Positions 38,234 to 47,582 of a stretch of DNA of 64,000 nt are shown in pieces. The stretch is from Olivibacter domesticus (GTDB taxonomy: Bacteria; Bacteroidota; Bacteroidia; Sphingobacteriales; Sphingobacteriaceae), in NCBI RefSeq assembly GCF_900109575.1, contig NZ_FOAF01000014.1, forward strand, positions 1-64,000. Direction: 5' to 3'. Under the pieces are notes generated by a model. The model saw only the letters and a list, made by a program, of their open reading frames with translations, made no database searches and was not told the origin of the DNA. The position numbers were made by a program, and so were the translations under genes. How positions within the stretch are numbered: position 1 is the first letter of the stretch; each line of letters opens with the position of its first letter.

Positions 38234-39443
38234 ATCTATATTTAGCACCGCTATATTTGGCGGGCCTTTAAACTTTTCTGAAGCACTTTTTTGCATCAGT
38301 CTATGCGCTATGTTTTTGCCTGTAAAAGTTTACCCTGCGGTTTATCTTTTAAGTTCGATCATATTTATTGCTGATGGTTTAATGAATAATCCATCATCGT
38401 TAAAGAGCTTTTCAAAAAATATGTGGCTACTGTTTTTAGGTATCTTTACAGTATATGCAACGCTAAGTTTCTTTATCCATTACAAAGGTGAGGTTTATTT
38501 AGCCTCCAGTTTCTTGAAACTACTCATTAATTTCTTGTTTTTAGCAGCTAGTACCTTTTGGCTTTCCAATCGAAACAACCAAAATCTTCTACGATCATCA
38601 GACATTACATTACTCTTTATTTTTTTGTTATGCCTGGCTCAGCTTCTATATTACCATAAAGCTTTTCATTTTCATTTAATTTACGGCTCTGAGTCTTCCG
38701 GAAAAGCCAGTACATTATACAACAAAGCTCTTTATTTTTGGGGTTTAGATGACAAGAATATGTTCGGAGCAAGATTGGCTCTAATGGGATTTGCTTATAT
38801 ATTGATACCTATTATCCGTTTCAATCGATTGGTATGGTGGCGGATAATTTTTGTTTTTCTATTAGGATATCTTTCCCTGTCAAGAACCCCTATTGTTGCC
38901 CTCATTATTGGTGTTTTCTTTTTAATCTGGATAGTCTCCAAGAAATATACAAGAATTGCCTTGGTAGTAATAAGTATGAGCAGCTTACCCTTCGTAGCAC
39001 AAAAATTAATCCGTATAGACAACCTAATGGCATCTAATGATGGCATGGGAGTAAGGATTACCTATTGGAAAGCTTTTTTTAAGCATTTCACTGACATTTC
39101 GCCGTTAGGTAACGGCTTTTTACAAGGCAATAAGTTCCTGGAACAATACGCTGCTTTTTATCACGGGGAACCGCATCTACATAATACTTTTATGTCGTGT
39201 TATTTAGAGTTTGGAGTCATCGGTTTTTTATCCTACACATTGTTTATTATTTATTTTTATCGTTTTTGTCTATTAAAAAATAAATCCACATTCTTTTGGT
39301 TGGCAGCATTTTTGCCCTTGCTGGCCATTATGATGATACTGTATTCGGGCTACGACAATGATATCATTATATACTTAACGCTGATGTATCTGCTTGGTAG
39401 TATTAAACAGATTGATCTGACGCAAATAAAAATGAGAATCTGA
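38202..39443 (+). CDS. O-antigen polymerase / ligase-like membrane protein (Wzy)
   Basis: The 413-residue protein has about ten membrane helices. A large loop before the C-terminal helices holds GEPHLHNTFMSCYLEFGVIGFLSY, which is the histidine-containing signature of the Wzy_C/WaaL family. Position in a cluster with Wzx and glycosyltransferases makes a repeat-unit polymerase more likely than a ligase. The start at 38202 overlaps the previous gene by 32 bp; a later ATG would remove part of the first helix region. The next gene starts directly after its stop codon. Confidence 0.85.
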   Translation: MEYTSRPSQNKSIFSTAIFGGPLNFSEALFCISLCAMFLPVKVYPAVYLLSSIIFIADGLMNNPSSLKSFSKNMWLLFLGIFTVYATLSFFIHYKGEVYLASSFLKLLINFLFLAASTFWLSNRNNQNLLRSSDITLLFIFLLCLAQLLYYHKAFHFHLIYGSESSGKASTLYNKALYFWGLDDKNMFGARLALMGFAYILIPIIRFNRLVWWRIIFVFLLGYLSLSRTPIVALIIGVFFLIWIVSKKYTRIALVVISMSSLPFVAQKLIRIDNLMASNDGMGVRITYWKAFFKHFTDISPLGNGFLQGNKFLEQYAAFYHGEPHLHNTFMSCYLEFGVIGFLSYTLFIIYFYRFCLLKNKSTFFWLAAFLPLLAIMMILYSGYDNDIIIYLTLMYLLGSIKQIDLTQIKMRI

Positions 39444-40430
39444 ATGAAAAAAAACGTTTTAATAGATAATAGATGGGCAGGAGACACTGGTATTGGGAGA
39501 TTGTACAAAGAAGTAATGATGAGAAAACCTGTTGAGGTAGATACATCATTTGTTAAAAGCCGGTTAAGTTTGGGTAGTATTTACACGCCCATCATGTTGG
39601 CTCAAGCAATCAAGTCGTCTTCTGCCGACATATTTTATAGCCCTTCTTTCATGCCGCCTTTGTACTCCAATATCCCGTTCGTTTTTACTGTTCACGATTT
39701 AATGCACTTATTCTATTATTCCGGTTTTCACAAAATCTATTATAAACAGGTTATAGGAAGATTAGCGAAAAAGGCAAAAAAAATAATTACTGTTTCTCAT
39801 TTCAGCAAACATCAATTGGTGGATTTATTAGGAATAAATGAGAACATCATTACAGTGATTTATAACGGTGTAGACGACAACTTTTTATTAAACAACGAAA
39901 AATATGAGATGGAGAATCCCTATCTCCTTTATGTTGGAAATAGAAGAAAGAATAAGAATATACCTGCCATGCTGAGGGCTTTTGCTAATGCCAGCATACC
40001 AAATGAAATTGTTTTGGCATTAACAGGCAATGAGGATCAGCTCTTGGGAGAGGAGATAAATAAACTTGGCATAAGACAACGGGTGAAATTTTTAGGTTTT
40101 ATTCCAGACGAAGAATTACCAAAACTATATAAAGGCGCATTAGCAACACTTTATGTATCATTAATGGAGGGGTTTGGGCTTCCTATTATCGAATCCATGG
40201 CATCAGGCACTCCAGTATTAACTTCAAATATAAGCTCATTGCCCGAAATTGCAGGAGACGCAGCGCTTTGTGTTAATCCACTTGATATTGCTGCAATAAC
40301 AGATGGCATCGAGCGGTTAGTAAGTGACTCATCCCTTTATCAGTATTACGTGCTTGAAGGAAAAAAAAGAGCGCTAGATTTTAAATGGCAAGATACCGCA
40401 TCACACACATGGGAAACTATCCTTTATTAA
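39444..40430 (+). CDS. Glycosyltransferase family 4 (mannosyltransferase-like)
   Basis: The 328-residue GT-B protein has YSPSFMPPLYSNIPFVFTVHDLMHLFY and KIITVSHFSKHQLVDLLGI in the N-terminal half. The C-terminal half has LLYVGNRRKNKNIPAMLRAF, RVKFLGFIPDEELPKLYKGA and the EX7E motif of LMEGFGLPIIESMASGTPVLTSNISSLPEIAGDAAL. This subgroup often transfers mannose or similar sugars from GDP donors. Its ATG touches the stop of the polymerase gene, indicating coupling. Confidence 0.9.
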   Translation: MKKNVLIDNRWAGDTGIGRLYKEVMMRKPVEVDTSFVKSRLSLGSIYTPIMLAQAIKSSSADIFYSPSFMPPLYSNIPFVFTVHDLMHLFYYSGFHKIYYKQVIGRLAKKAKKIITVSHFSKHQLVDLLGINENIITVIYNGVDDNFLLNNEKYEMENPYLLYVGNRRKNKNIPAMLRAFANASIPNEIVLALTGNEDQLLGEEINKLGIRQRVKFLGFIPDEELPKLYKGALATLYVSLMEGFGLPIIESMASGTPVLTSNISSLPEIAGDAALCVNPLDIAAITDGIERLVSDSSLYQYYVLEGKKRALDFKWQDTASHTWETILY

Positions 40431-40459
40431 TTTCATTAATTCTCTTATTCAAATTTATA

Positions 40460-42220
40460 ATGAGTAACTTATTAATATTCAAAAAAGGAAAAATCTATCT
40501 ACTGCTAATAAACATCAGTTTATTAGCTTTAACATTAAATTCTTGCAACATTTCAACCTCTGAGAAATCTAAAAGATCCACTGAAGAGATCACGTCAAAA
40601 AAATATCAAACGTTAAATGTAAAAAATTTCGAAGCGAAGGGTGACGGAATTGTCGATGACACAAAACCTATTCAAGCAGCCATAAATGCCGCCAAAAATG
40701 GGGATACTGTTCTTATTCCTGAAGGTCACTTTAAAGTGCAAACTTTAATCTTAAAATCCGATATTTCCATCAAAGGTGTAGGATTACTTAAACAATATCT
40801 TGCTGCAGACACGCAAAATTATTCAAGGCGTATACAAAACTCGTCGACACCGCTTTTCTTCGGACGTAATTTAAAAAATGTATCGCTAAATTTTAGAGCA
40901 GAAACAAGAAATGAGGCTTTATATATCTCTAAAAGTAATCACATAAAAATCAGCTATACGAATATCAAAGGAAATGCTAAAAAGATAAAATCGTTTCCAG
41001 CATTGTTATTCTATGAGTGCAATAGCATCCAGATTGATCATTCAAATGTAAGTGGTTATGGATCTCCCCGCCTATCGGCAAAAACTTATCAGGCAGGCAC
41101 CGCCATTCGACTACTATCTTGCACCAATATTACTATTGAGGGGAATAAATTGCAATATAATGGGGAAAACGGAATTTTCATGCATGGTAGTTCTTCAGCT
41201 CTTATTAATAATAATCTCATCTCTCATAATGGCATGAGTGCTATACAGATAGGTTTTGGAAAAACAAAAAAAGAAAGAGACTTTATTATTAGTAATAATA
41301 TACTTGAACATAATGCTGCTGATGCTATTGACATTAACAATAAAATAACACCAGCTCCTTTGGTTATTGACTGTTTTATTAAGAATAATAAAAGCTTCCA
41401 TAATGGATTTGTTAATGGAGAATCTACGGTAGATGGGTCTGGATTAGCTACGCTAGTTAATGTTAGTGGGGTAACGATTACAGACAATGAGTCAAACAAA
41501 TCTAATAGGCCAGCGCTTTATTTAGATAACTGTGGTGATATTATAGCAAAACATAATAAAAGTGACAATAAGGTAGAGATTGTGAATGGCTTTAATAAGA
41601 TAACATTACAAGAGAACGTTTTTGATGCTATCACCATACTGGCCCATGTTAAAGGTAAGTCTCTACATGCCATTGGAAATGAAATGCGCACCTTACTTTT
41701 GCCCAATTCAATAAGTATTGATTCGCTTGTACTTCAAGAGAATAAATTAATGAATGCCAGCTTAAACATTAATATGCAAGGGAACTTATTAATGAATAAA
41801 AACATAATCAACAGTAATGCTCCTAGTGGCGCGATATTATTAGTGAACATCAACAGCGCACAGTTAGATCAAAATCAAATAAAAAGCACACGTTTTTATG
41901 CGATTACTATACGTAAGATGGCCAAAAAGGTAAATTTGCGTCATAATGTTATCCAATCCGTAGATGCTTGTATCTACGATGAGGGTGCAGAAAATCTCAC
42001 TCTTTTCCGCAATAAATTACATTCGATTTCTGGCGGAAAACTTAATCGCACATTTATCAGCAAAAATCCAAATCATTTAAAAATGAAGCAAAATGAACAT
42101 GTAGGAGGAAAATCAGATAATTCGATACGATTTGAGGGGACAGGGATAGCCTTTCTTTCAAAAGAAAAAATCATCAGCGGTTATCCAGATTATGGCAAAG
42201 TTGTTATTAAAAAATTCTAG
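40460..42220 (+). CDS. Beta-helix lipoprotein (pectate-lyase-like fold) in polysaccharide operon
   Basis: From ATG 40460 the protein has 586 residues and a lipoprotein signal peptide, KGKIYLLLINISLLALTLNSC, with the lipid Cys about residue 29. An earlier frame start at 40385 lies inside the upstream gene and would put 25 residues before the signal, so I use 40460. The mature part opens LNVKNFEAKGDGIVDDTKPIQAAINAAKNGDTVLIPEG, the hallmark of pectate-lyase-3-like right-handed beta-helices, and continues with many NxI/NNxI-type coils (INNNLISHNG, ISNNILEHNA). It should sit in the periplasm or on the outer membrane. Lyase, C5-epimerase or hydrolase action on the nascent polymer is plausible; catalytic residues were not assigned. 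Confidence 0.85.
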   Translation: MSNLLIFKKGKIYLLLINISLLALTLNSCNISTSEKSKRSTEEITSKKYQTLNVKNFEAKGDGIVDDTKPIQAAINAAKNGDTVLIPEGHFKVQTLILKSDISIKGVGLLKQYLAADTQNYSRRIQNSSTPLFFGRNLKNVSLNFRAETRNEALYISKSNHIKISYTNIKGNAKKIKSFPALLFYECNSIQIDHSNVSGYGSPRLSAKTYQAGTAIRLLSCTNITIEGNKLQYNGENGIFMHGSSSALINNNLISHNGMSAIQIGFGKTKKERDFIISNNILEHNAADAIDINNKITPAPLVIDCFIKNNKSFHNGFVNGESTVDGSGLATLVNVSGVTITDNESNKSNRPALYLDNCGDIIAKHNKSDNKVEIVNGFNKITLQENVFDAITILAHVKGKSLHAIGNEMRTLLLPNSISIDSLVLQENKLMNASLNINMQGNLLMNKNIINSNAPSGAILLVNINSAQLDQNQIKSTRFYAITIRKMAKKVNLRHNVIQSVDACIYDEGAENLTLFRNKLHSISGGKLNRTFISKNPNHLKMKQNEHVGGKSDNSIRFEGTGIAFLSKEKIISGYPDYGKVVIKKF

Positions 42221-42230
42221 CCAACCTCTT

Positions 42231-43148
42231 ATGAAGACTATTTTATATATTCCAACTTTAAATGCTGGGGCCAAATGGCAGGAGGCGTTATTGGCTATCA
42301 GCAAGCAGACATTAAAACCTACGAAGAAAATAATTATTGATTCCGGCTCTATCGATGGAACGCTAGATCCAGCGCTCATCGAGGGGTTCGAGGTCGTTAA
42401 AATTGACAAGAGAGATTTTGACCACGGTGGGACGAGGCAAATGGCAATTAGCCTATTTCCTGATGCAGATGTGTATATATTTCTGACCCAAGATGCTATC
42501 TTAGCGACCCCAAATGCGTTAGAAAATTTGATAAAACCTTTTATTGATGATCCATCTATTGGGGTCGCTTATGGCCGTCAGCTTCCACATAAAGGAGCAA
42601 AAGCCCTTGAAGCACACCCCCGCTTATTTAATTACCCAGCAAGCCCCCAGATAAGGAGCCTAACAAATGTTCAACAATATGGCATAAAAACAATCTCTTG
42701 CTCGAATTCATTCGCTGCATACAGGAAAACCGCTTTTCAGGAAGCCGGTGGTTTTCCCTCTGGAACTATTCTAGGCGAAGATGTAATAGCCGCTGGAAAC
42801 ATTCTTCTAAATAACTGGCGACTGGCCTATGTATCCACTGCTGCTGTTTATCATTCTCACGATTATACAATACAGGAAGAATTTAAGCGATATTTTGATA
42901 TTGGCGTTTTTCATGCAACTAATAAATGGATATTTGATCACTTTGGGCATGCTGAAAGCGAAGGATTAAAATATGTGAAATCAGAGCTGAATTACGTTGT
43001 TAAACATAATGTATTACAAATACCCAAAGCTATTTTATCAATTGTAGCTAAATGGTTAGGGTACAAAATAGGATTATTGCACTCAAAGCTGCCAACAGCT
43101 CTAAGCAAAAAATTTTCCATGCATAAAGCATATTGGCTCAAGCGATAA
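42231..43148 (+). CDS. Glycosyltransferase family 2, rhamnosyltransferase-like
   Basis: From ATG 42231 (MKTILYIPTLNAGAKWQEALLAI) the protein has 305 residues. The 13 extra upstream codons overlap the beta-helix gene and do not fit the GT2 start. It shows KIIIDSGSIDGT, DFDHGGTRQMAI, the QDA acidic metal site in YIFLTQDAIL, and SCSNSFAAYRKTAFQEAGGFP. The DHGGTRQ segment is typical of rhamnosyltransferases in O-antigen clusters. rfbD elsewhere in the window would supply its donor if it uses dTDP-rhamnose; this link is inferred. Confidence 0.88.
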   Translation: MKTILYIPTLNAGAKWQEALLAISKQTLKPTKKIIIDSGSIDGTLDPALIEGFEVVKIDKRDFDHGGTRQMAISLFPDADVYIFLTQDAILATPNALENLIKPFIDDPSIGVAYGRQLPHKGAKALEAHPRLFNYPASPQIRSLTNVQQYGIKTISCSNSFAAYRKTAFQEAGGFPSGTILGEDVIAAGNILLNNWRLAYVSTAAVYHSHDYTIQEEFKRYFDIGVFHATNKWIFDHFGHAESEGLKYVKSELNYVVKHNVLQIPKAILSIVAKWLGYKIGLLHSKLPTALSKKFSMHKAYWLKR

Positions 43149-43165
43149 ACAGTCATAATTTATGA

Positions 43166-44110
43166 TTGAAAGCTGAAAATCAATATATAATTCATCATCA
43201 ATCTACACTATCTGTAGAAGAAATTCCCCATATATTTCACTGTTTTTTAGTCTCAAAACCAGAAAAAAGCCCATTAAACACCAATAAAACACATTTTGAT
43301 TTAATGGCATATTTCTTGGCTTTAAGTAAACAGAAACTAGAAAACAAGAAAGACATGTTAAGAGATTCGCAAATACAAGAAATAAATAAAGTCTCAAGGG
43401 TAGAGCAAAGCATGGTTATGCCTAACGTGATGTTAAAGACTACTTTCTCTAACTTGATAGAACACAACTTTGTTCATTACGCAGACTTTCCTTTAATCTT
43501 GATAAATAAAGGTGAGGCTATAGATATCAGCACTAAGTTCTTTAAAAGGTGCTTTGATATTTTGTTCTCCCTTACAGCAATGATACTTGGTGCGCCAGTT
43601 TTTTTATTGGTTGCTGCTTTGACTAAATTAACCTCAAGAGGTCCCGTTTTTTATAAACAAGAACGTATGGGGCTTAACGAAATACCCTTCTATATCTACA
43701 AATTTAGAAGTATGCGTGTGAACGCAGAAAAAGCTGGCCCTCAATTGGCGAAAGATAACGATCCTCGAATTACTAAGTGGGGTAAGTTTATACGTAAGAC
43801 GCGTTTAGATGAGCTACCTCAATTTTGGAACGTGTTAAAAGGAGACATGTCTGTTGTAGGACCGAGACCAGAACGTGCACACTTTATTGAACAAATTGTA
43901 AGTAAAGCACCGAACTATAAAAAACTGTTAACAATAAAACCAGGTATCACGTCTATTGGTCAAGTAAATTTCGGTTATGCACAAACAATTGATGAAATGT
44001 GCGAACGGATGCTCTTAGATTTGCAATATCTTCAAGGCATTAATTTCTTCTCCGATATAAGCATAATTTTTAAGACAGTTAAGGTAATGTTTCAAGGAAA
44101 GGGAAAATAA
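43166..44110 (+). CDS. Initiating sugar-phosphate transferase (polyprenyl-phosphate)
   Basis: The C-terminal 190 residues are a bacterial sugar transferase domain: KRCFDILFSLTAMILGAPVFLLVAALTKL membrane hairpin, GPVFYKQERMGLNEIPFYIYKFRSM, the TRLDELPQFWNVLKGDMSVVGPRPE catalytic Asp-Glu region and KPGITSIGQVNFG. It moves a sugar-1-phosphate onto undecaprenyl phosphate to begin each repeat unit. The first 120 or so residues are not recognised and show no membrane helices, unlike WbaP. The frame begins at TTG 43166 because a stop lies just upstream; the first internal ATG (near 43304) is an alternative start. It is the last gene of the operon, and a strong terminator follows. Confidence 0.9.
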   Translation: MKAENQYIIHHQSTLSVEEIPHIFHCFLVSKPEKSPLNTNKTHFDLMAYFLALSKQKLENKKDMLRDSQIQEINKVSRVEQSMVMPNVMLKTTFSNLIEHNFVHYADFPLILINKGEAIDISTKFFKRCFDILFSLTAMILGAPVFLLVAALTKLTSRGPVFYKQERMGLNEIPFYIYKFRSMRVNAEKAGPQLAKDNDPRITKWGKFIRKTRLDELPQFWNVLKGDMSVVGPRPERAHFIEQIVSKAPNYKKLLTIKPGITSIGQVNFGYAQTIDEMCERMLLDLQYLQGINFFSDISIIFKTVKVMFQGKGK

Positions 44111-44139
44111 AACCTTTGCTACAAAATAGTCTTGGTGAA

Positions 44140-44170
44140 AGGCGCTTAAAGAGAGTTTAAGCGCCTTTTT
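44140..44170 (+). terminator. Intrinsic terminator of the polysaccharide operon
   Basis: AGGCGCTTAAA (44140-44150), a 5-nt loop and TTTAAGCGCCT (44156-44166) make an 11-bp perfect stem followed by a T run. This is a textbook rho-independent terminator 30 nt after the last gene. Confidence 0.93.
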
Positions 44171-44513
44171 CTTTTAATATTTACGCGTGTAAATCAACAC
44201 AATTAGACATTGTTTTTGCAATTATTAGCAAGCGTCCTAACTGTGATAATTAATACATGAAGAGTCAAAGAAGTACGTATACTATCTATTCGGCGATGTC
44301 TACAGGTGTCATTAACACAACAATTGAAGGATTAAAAATCCTACAAAATCGCTTTCAAAATTTCAGTTATATATTTATACCTGTATAAGGCCAACAGCGT
44401 CATATAATGCCATTCAATTTAGGAGACTCTATCCTTGAACAAAATATTTTACAGCTTTCATTTATTTACACCCTCATTTTTTTTAAGGTTTATTGAATGA
44501 ATTATGGCCTGAA

Positions 44514-44545
44514 TTGAAGGGCTCTTTGAAATAAAGGGCCTTCAA
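44514..44545 (+). promoter_or_regulatory. Hairpin upstream of glmS
   Basis: TTGAAGG and CCTTCAA arms, extended inward by CTTT/AAAG pairing with small mismatches, form a long hairpin 243 nt before the glmS ATG. There is an A run rather than a T run after it, so it is not a plus-strand terminator. Confidence 0.3.
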
Positions 44546-44787
44546 AAAGGACATTGAGAAATATGCAAAAGCCAGTTGAATATATTGCCTATTCATTAAT
44601 GAAACATCTATAAAATTTCTTTAAAGAAATTGCCAAGCAGTAACCCGTTATTATTAAATTTATCAATATTATCCAGTTTCACTGTAATAAAAATAACGTG
44701 CAATCGGTTGCGTATTCTTTTTAATTATCATATTTTAGACCCATTATTTTTTTTAACCAATACATCATCTATTTAAAACAGTAATTT

Positions 44788-46623
44788 ATGTGCGGAATTG
44801 TAGGTTATATAGGGCATCGCAATGCCTGGGAAATTATTATTAAAGGCCTAAAAAGGTTGGAATATCGTGGTTATGATAGTGCCGGTGTTGCTCTTGTAAA
44901 TGGCAACATGAATATTTATAAAAAAACGGGAAAAGTAAGCGATCTAGAAAATTTTGCTGATAGTGCGGATTTAGCAGGAAGCTTAGGTATGGGACATACA
45001 AGATGGGCCACTCACGGTGAACCAAGTGATAGGAATGCACATCCACACTTATCTAGAAATCAAAAATTAGCCATTGTACATAATGGTATTATAGAAAATT
45101 ATGCTTCTATTAAAGAGATGCTTATACAAAAAGGGCATACTTTTACAAGCGATACAGATACAGAGGTACTCATTAAATTAATTGAACAAATACAGCTAGA
45201 AGGAGAAACGGACCTGCGAGATGCAGTACGAATGGCTTTAACACATGTAACCGGTGCTTTTGCAATTGTAATTGCAAGTCAAGAAGAACCTGATTTATTA
45301 ATTGCAGCTCGAAAAGGCAGTCCTATGGTAATAGGAATAGGTGAAGATGAGTACTTTATTGCTTCTGATGCTTCTCCTATTGTTGAATATACTAAACAAG
45401 TATATTATCCAGAGGACAATGTTTTGGTCTATCTGAACAGAGACCAGATGGAAATAAGAGATTTGACAAATCTTGAGTTAACTCCTTATATTCAAGAATT
45501 AGAACTTGAACTTGAAGCAATAGAAAAAGGCGGTTATGAGCACTTTATGCTAAAGGAAATACATGAACAACCTCGATCAATAGCCAATTGTATGCGCGGT
45601 CGAATTTACGCCGATGAAGCGCGTATCAATTTAGGAGGTATAAGCGAGTACGCTGTTAAACTAGCGCAAGCAAAAAGGATTATAATTGTTTCTTGCGGCA
45701 CGTCTTGGCACGCAGGATTGGTTGGAGAGTATTTAATTGAAGAATATGCACGTATACCTGTCGAAGTAGAATACGCTTCCGAGTTTAGATACAGAAATCC
45801 TATTATCAGTGAAGAAGATGTTGTCATAGCCATCTCACAATCTGGCGAAACAGCGGATACAATGGCAGCAATTGAATTGGCAAAGAAAGCTGGAGCTACC
45901 ATTTTGGGAATATGCAACGTGGTAGGTTCATCTATTCCCAGGTTATCACATGCTGGTATGTACACGCATGCTGGCCCAGAAATAGGGGTAGCTTCTACCA
46001 AAGCTTTCACTGCTCAAGTCACAGCCCTCACCTTGCTTTCTTTATATATTGCCAGACAGCGAGGCACGCTTCCGGCTTCAAAAATAGCTACACTTTTAGC
46101 TCAATTGCAAAAAACACCGCAGCTTATCAAGGAATGCCTGAAAAACGAACCGCTTGTTAAACAAATAGCATATGAAATAAAGGATAGCACAAACTGTTTA
46201 TTTTTAGGTCGCGGCATTAATTTTCCTGTTGCATTAGAGGGCGCTTTAAAACTGAAAGAAATATCCTACATACATGCAGAGGGCTATCCAGCTGCTGAAA
46301 TGAAACATGGTCCTATCGCGTTAATAGACGAGCAAATGCCTGTCGTTGTTATCGCCACCAAAGATTCGTCCTACGATAAAATTATCAGTAACATACAAGA
46401 AGTGAAAGCCCGTAAAGGTAAGATAACGGCGATTGTGACAGAAGGGGATACCATTATTAGTGAAATAGCAGATTATATTATTGAAATTCCTCTTTGTGAA
46501 GAGGCACTCACACCTATATTGGCCACTATACCTCTCCAGTTATTATCCTATCATATTGCCGTTATGAGGGGTTGTAACGTAGATCAACCAAGAAACTTAG
46601 CTAAATCAGTTACCGTAGAATAG
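44788..46623 (+). CDS. glmS: Glutamine-fructose-6-phosphate aminotransferase (isomerizing)
   Basis: The 611-residue enzyme makes glucosamine-6-phosphate from fructose-6-phosphate and glutamine, the first step to UDP-GlcNAc. The N-terminal glutaminase has catalytic Cys2 (MCGIVGYIGH), MGHTRWATHGEP and NGIIENY. The C-terminal isomerase has two SIS domains with IIVSCGTSWHAG, ISQSGETADT, KAFTAQVTAL, the EGALKLKEISYIHAEGYPAAEMKHGPIALI block and the NLAKSVTVE end. The length is standard. It supplies amino sugars for peptidoglycan and for the neighbouring surface glycan locus. It stands as a single gene with a terminator behind it. Confidence 0.98.
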   Translation: MCGIVGYIGHRNAWEIIIKGLKRLEYRGYDSAGVALVNGNMNIYKKTGKVSDLENFADSADLAGSLGMGHTRWATHGEPSDRNAHPHLSRNQKLAIVHNGIIENYASIKEMLIQKGHTFTSDTDTEVLIKLIEQIQLEGETDLRDAVRMALTHVTGAFAIVIASQEEPDLLIAARKGSPMVIGIGEDEYFIASDASPIVEYTKQVYYPEDNVLVYLNRDQMEIRDLTNLELTPYIQELELELEAIEKGGYEHFMLKEIHEQPRSIANCMRGRIYADEARINLGGISEYAVKLAQAKRIIIVSCGTSWHAGLVGEYLIEEYARIPVEVEYASEFRYRNPIISEEDVVIAISQSGETADTMAAIELAKKAGATILGICNVVGSSIPRLSHAGMYTHAGPEIGVASTKAFTAQVTALTLLSLYIARQRGTLPASKIATLLAQLQKTPQLIKECLKNEPLVKQIAYEIKDSTNCLFLGRGINFPVALEGALKLKEISYIHAEGYPAAEMKHGPIALIDEQMPVVVIATKDSSYDKIISNIQEVKARKGKITAIVTEGDTIISEIADYIIEIPLCEEALTPILATIPLQLLSYHIAVMRGCNVDQPRNLAKSVTVE

Positions 46624-46642
46624 TAGTTTATTGAAGCGTCCA

Positions 46643-46684
46643 GCACAAGTACCCGTAGAACCACCAACGGGTACTTTTTTGTGC
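46643..46684 (+). terminator. Intrinsic terminator after glmS
   Basis: AAGTACCCGT (46647-46656) and ACGGGTACTT (46667-46676) form a 10-bp stem with a T run in the 3' arm; outer GCACAA/TTGTGC can extend it. It starts 20 nt after the glmS stop. Confidence 0.9.
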
Positions 46685-46881
46685 ATAGACTATTCACACA
46701 TGAAAAACGTCGATTTGAATAAGTTTATAAACTTTTGATAAAAATACATTTTATTTTTTATTTCAATGCAAATTATTCAAATTTTTTTTTTAATTGTTTT
46801 CTTATTTACAAAAATAGGACGTTTAAACACAAATATTTCCAGCTAAGTATTTAATGTCGTTTGACAATAGAATAAAGTGCG

Positions 46882-47559
46882 TTAATTGATCAGTTTGTTA
46901 ATATCTTTTATTTCACCAAAAAGCACTAAAACGTCATCCCGATTTAATAAAGTGGTTGATTTAGCAATGCCGGTTACATTCTTAAGATTAATTTCTTTTT
47001 GGTTCTCTAATTTGGTAACAGATTGTATTGTAGTAAGCACAAGCACTTTATATTTATTAGTTAGATCGGCTTCTCCCAAAGTCAACCCCACAAACTCTTC
47101 GGGTACCACCGTTTCTACAATACTGTATTTATCGGAAATTTTGAAGGAATCAACAATATTAATATTATCTAGGCGCATTGCTAATCGTTCTGCAGATTCA
47201 ACCTCTGGTAAAATATACTCATCAATATCCATTGCCTCCAACACAGTCTTCTGAAGATCAGAGACGACTCTCCCAATAATTCGTTTTACCTTAAGTTGTT
47301 TCAGCAAAGCTGTTGTAAGTAGTGATGCTCCCTCATCTTCTCCTATTGCAACTATAACAGCATCCGTATCCTTTAAAGGTAAAGAACTCATTGCATCGCG
47401 ATCCGTACTATCCATACAGATCGTGTGTGTTATTTTTTCCTTCAGCTGCTCCACACGTTTCATTTGATTATCTACTCCAATTACCTCATGTCCGAGGCCT
47501 GTTAGACGTATGGCTAAAGCATGCCCAAAATTTCCTAAACCTAATACTATGTATTTCAT
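46882..47559 (-). CDS. TrkA/KtrA-type potassium uptake regulatory subunit
   Basis: The 225-residue protein has one TrkA_N Rossmann domain (MKYIVLGLGNFGHALAIRLTGLGHEVIGVDN, then AVIVAIGEDEGASLLTTALLKQ) and one TrkA_C domain (FKISDKYSIVETVVPEEFVGLTLGEADL). This single-unit size matches KtrA rather than the duplicated TrkA of Escherichia coli. It forms a cytoplasmic ring that gates the membrane subunit in response to nucleotides. It lies 23 bp after the TrkH-like gene and shares its transcript. Confidence 0.93.
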   Translation of the reverse strand: MKYIVLGLGNFGHALAIRLTGLGHEVIGVDNQMKRVEQLKEKITHTICMDSTDRDAMSSLPLKDTDAVIVAIGEDEGASLLTTALLKQLKVKRIIGRVVSDLQKTVLEAMDIDEYILPEVESAERLAMRLDNINIVDSFKISDKYSIVETVVPEEFVGLTLGEADLTNKYKVLVLTTIQSVTKLENQKEINLKNVTGIAKSTTLLNRDDVLVLFGEIKDINKLIN

Positions 47560-47582
47560 ATAGATTATCTATCAGAATAAAT

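Larger units (their letters stand above)
44111..44787. other. 677-bp intergenic region before glmS
   Basis: A strong terminator lies at 44140-44170 and a second hairpin at 44514-44545. No coding frame of note, tRNA or glmS ribozyme core was recognised. The rest appears to be AT-rich leader sequence. Confidence 0.5.

Noticed and set aside
40460-42220. Phage tail-spike origin of the beta-helix protein
   Set aside because: It has a lipoprotein signal peptide and lies inside a bacterial polysaccharide operon with no phage genes nearby.
44171-44787. glmS ribozyme in the leader of glmS
   Set aside because: The conserved ribozyme core was not recognised, and it is not expected in Bacteroidota.
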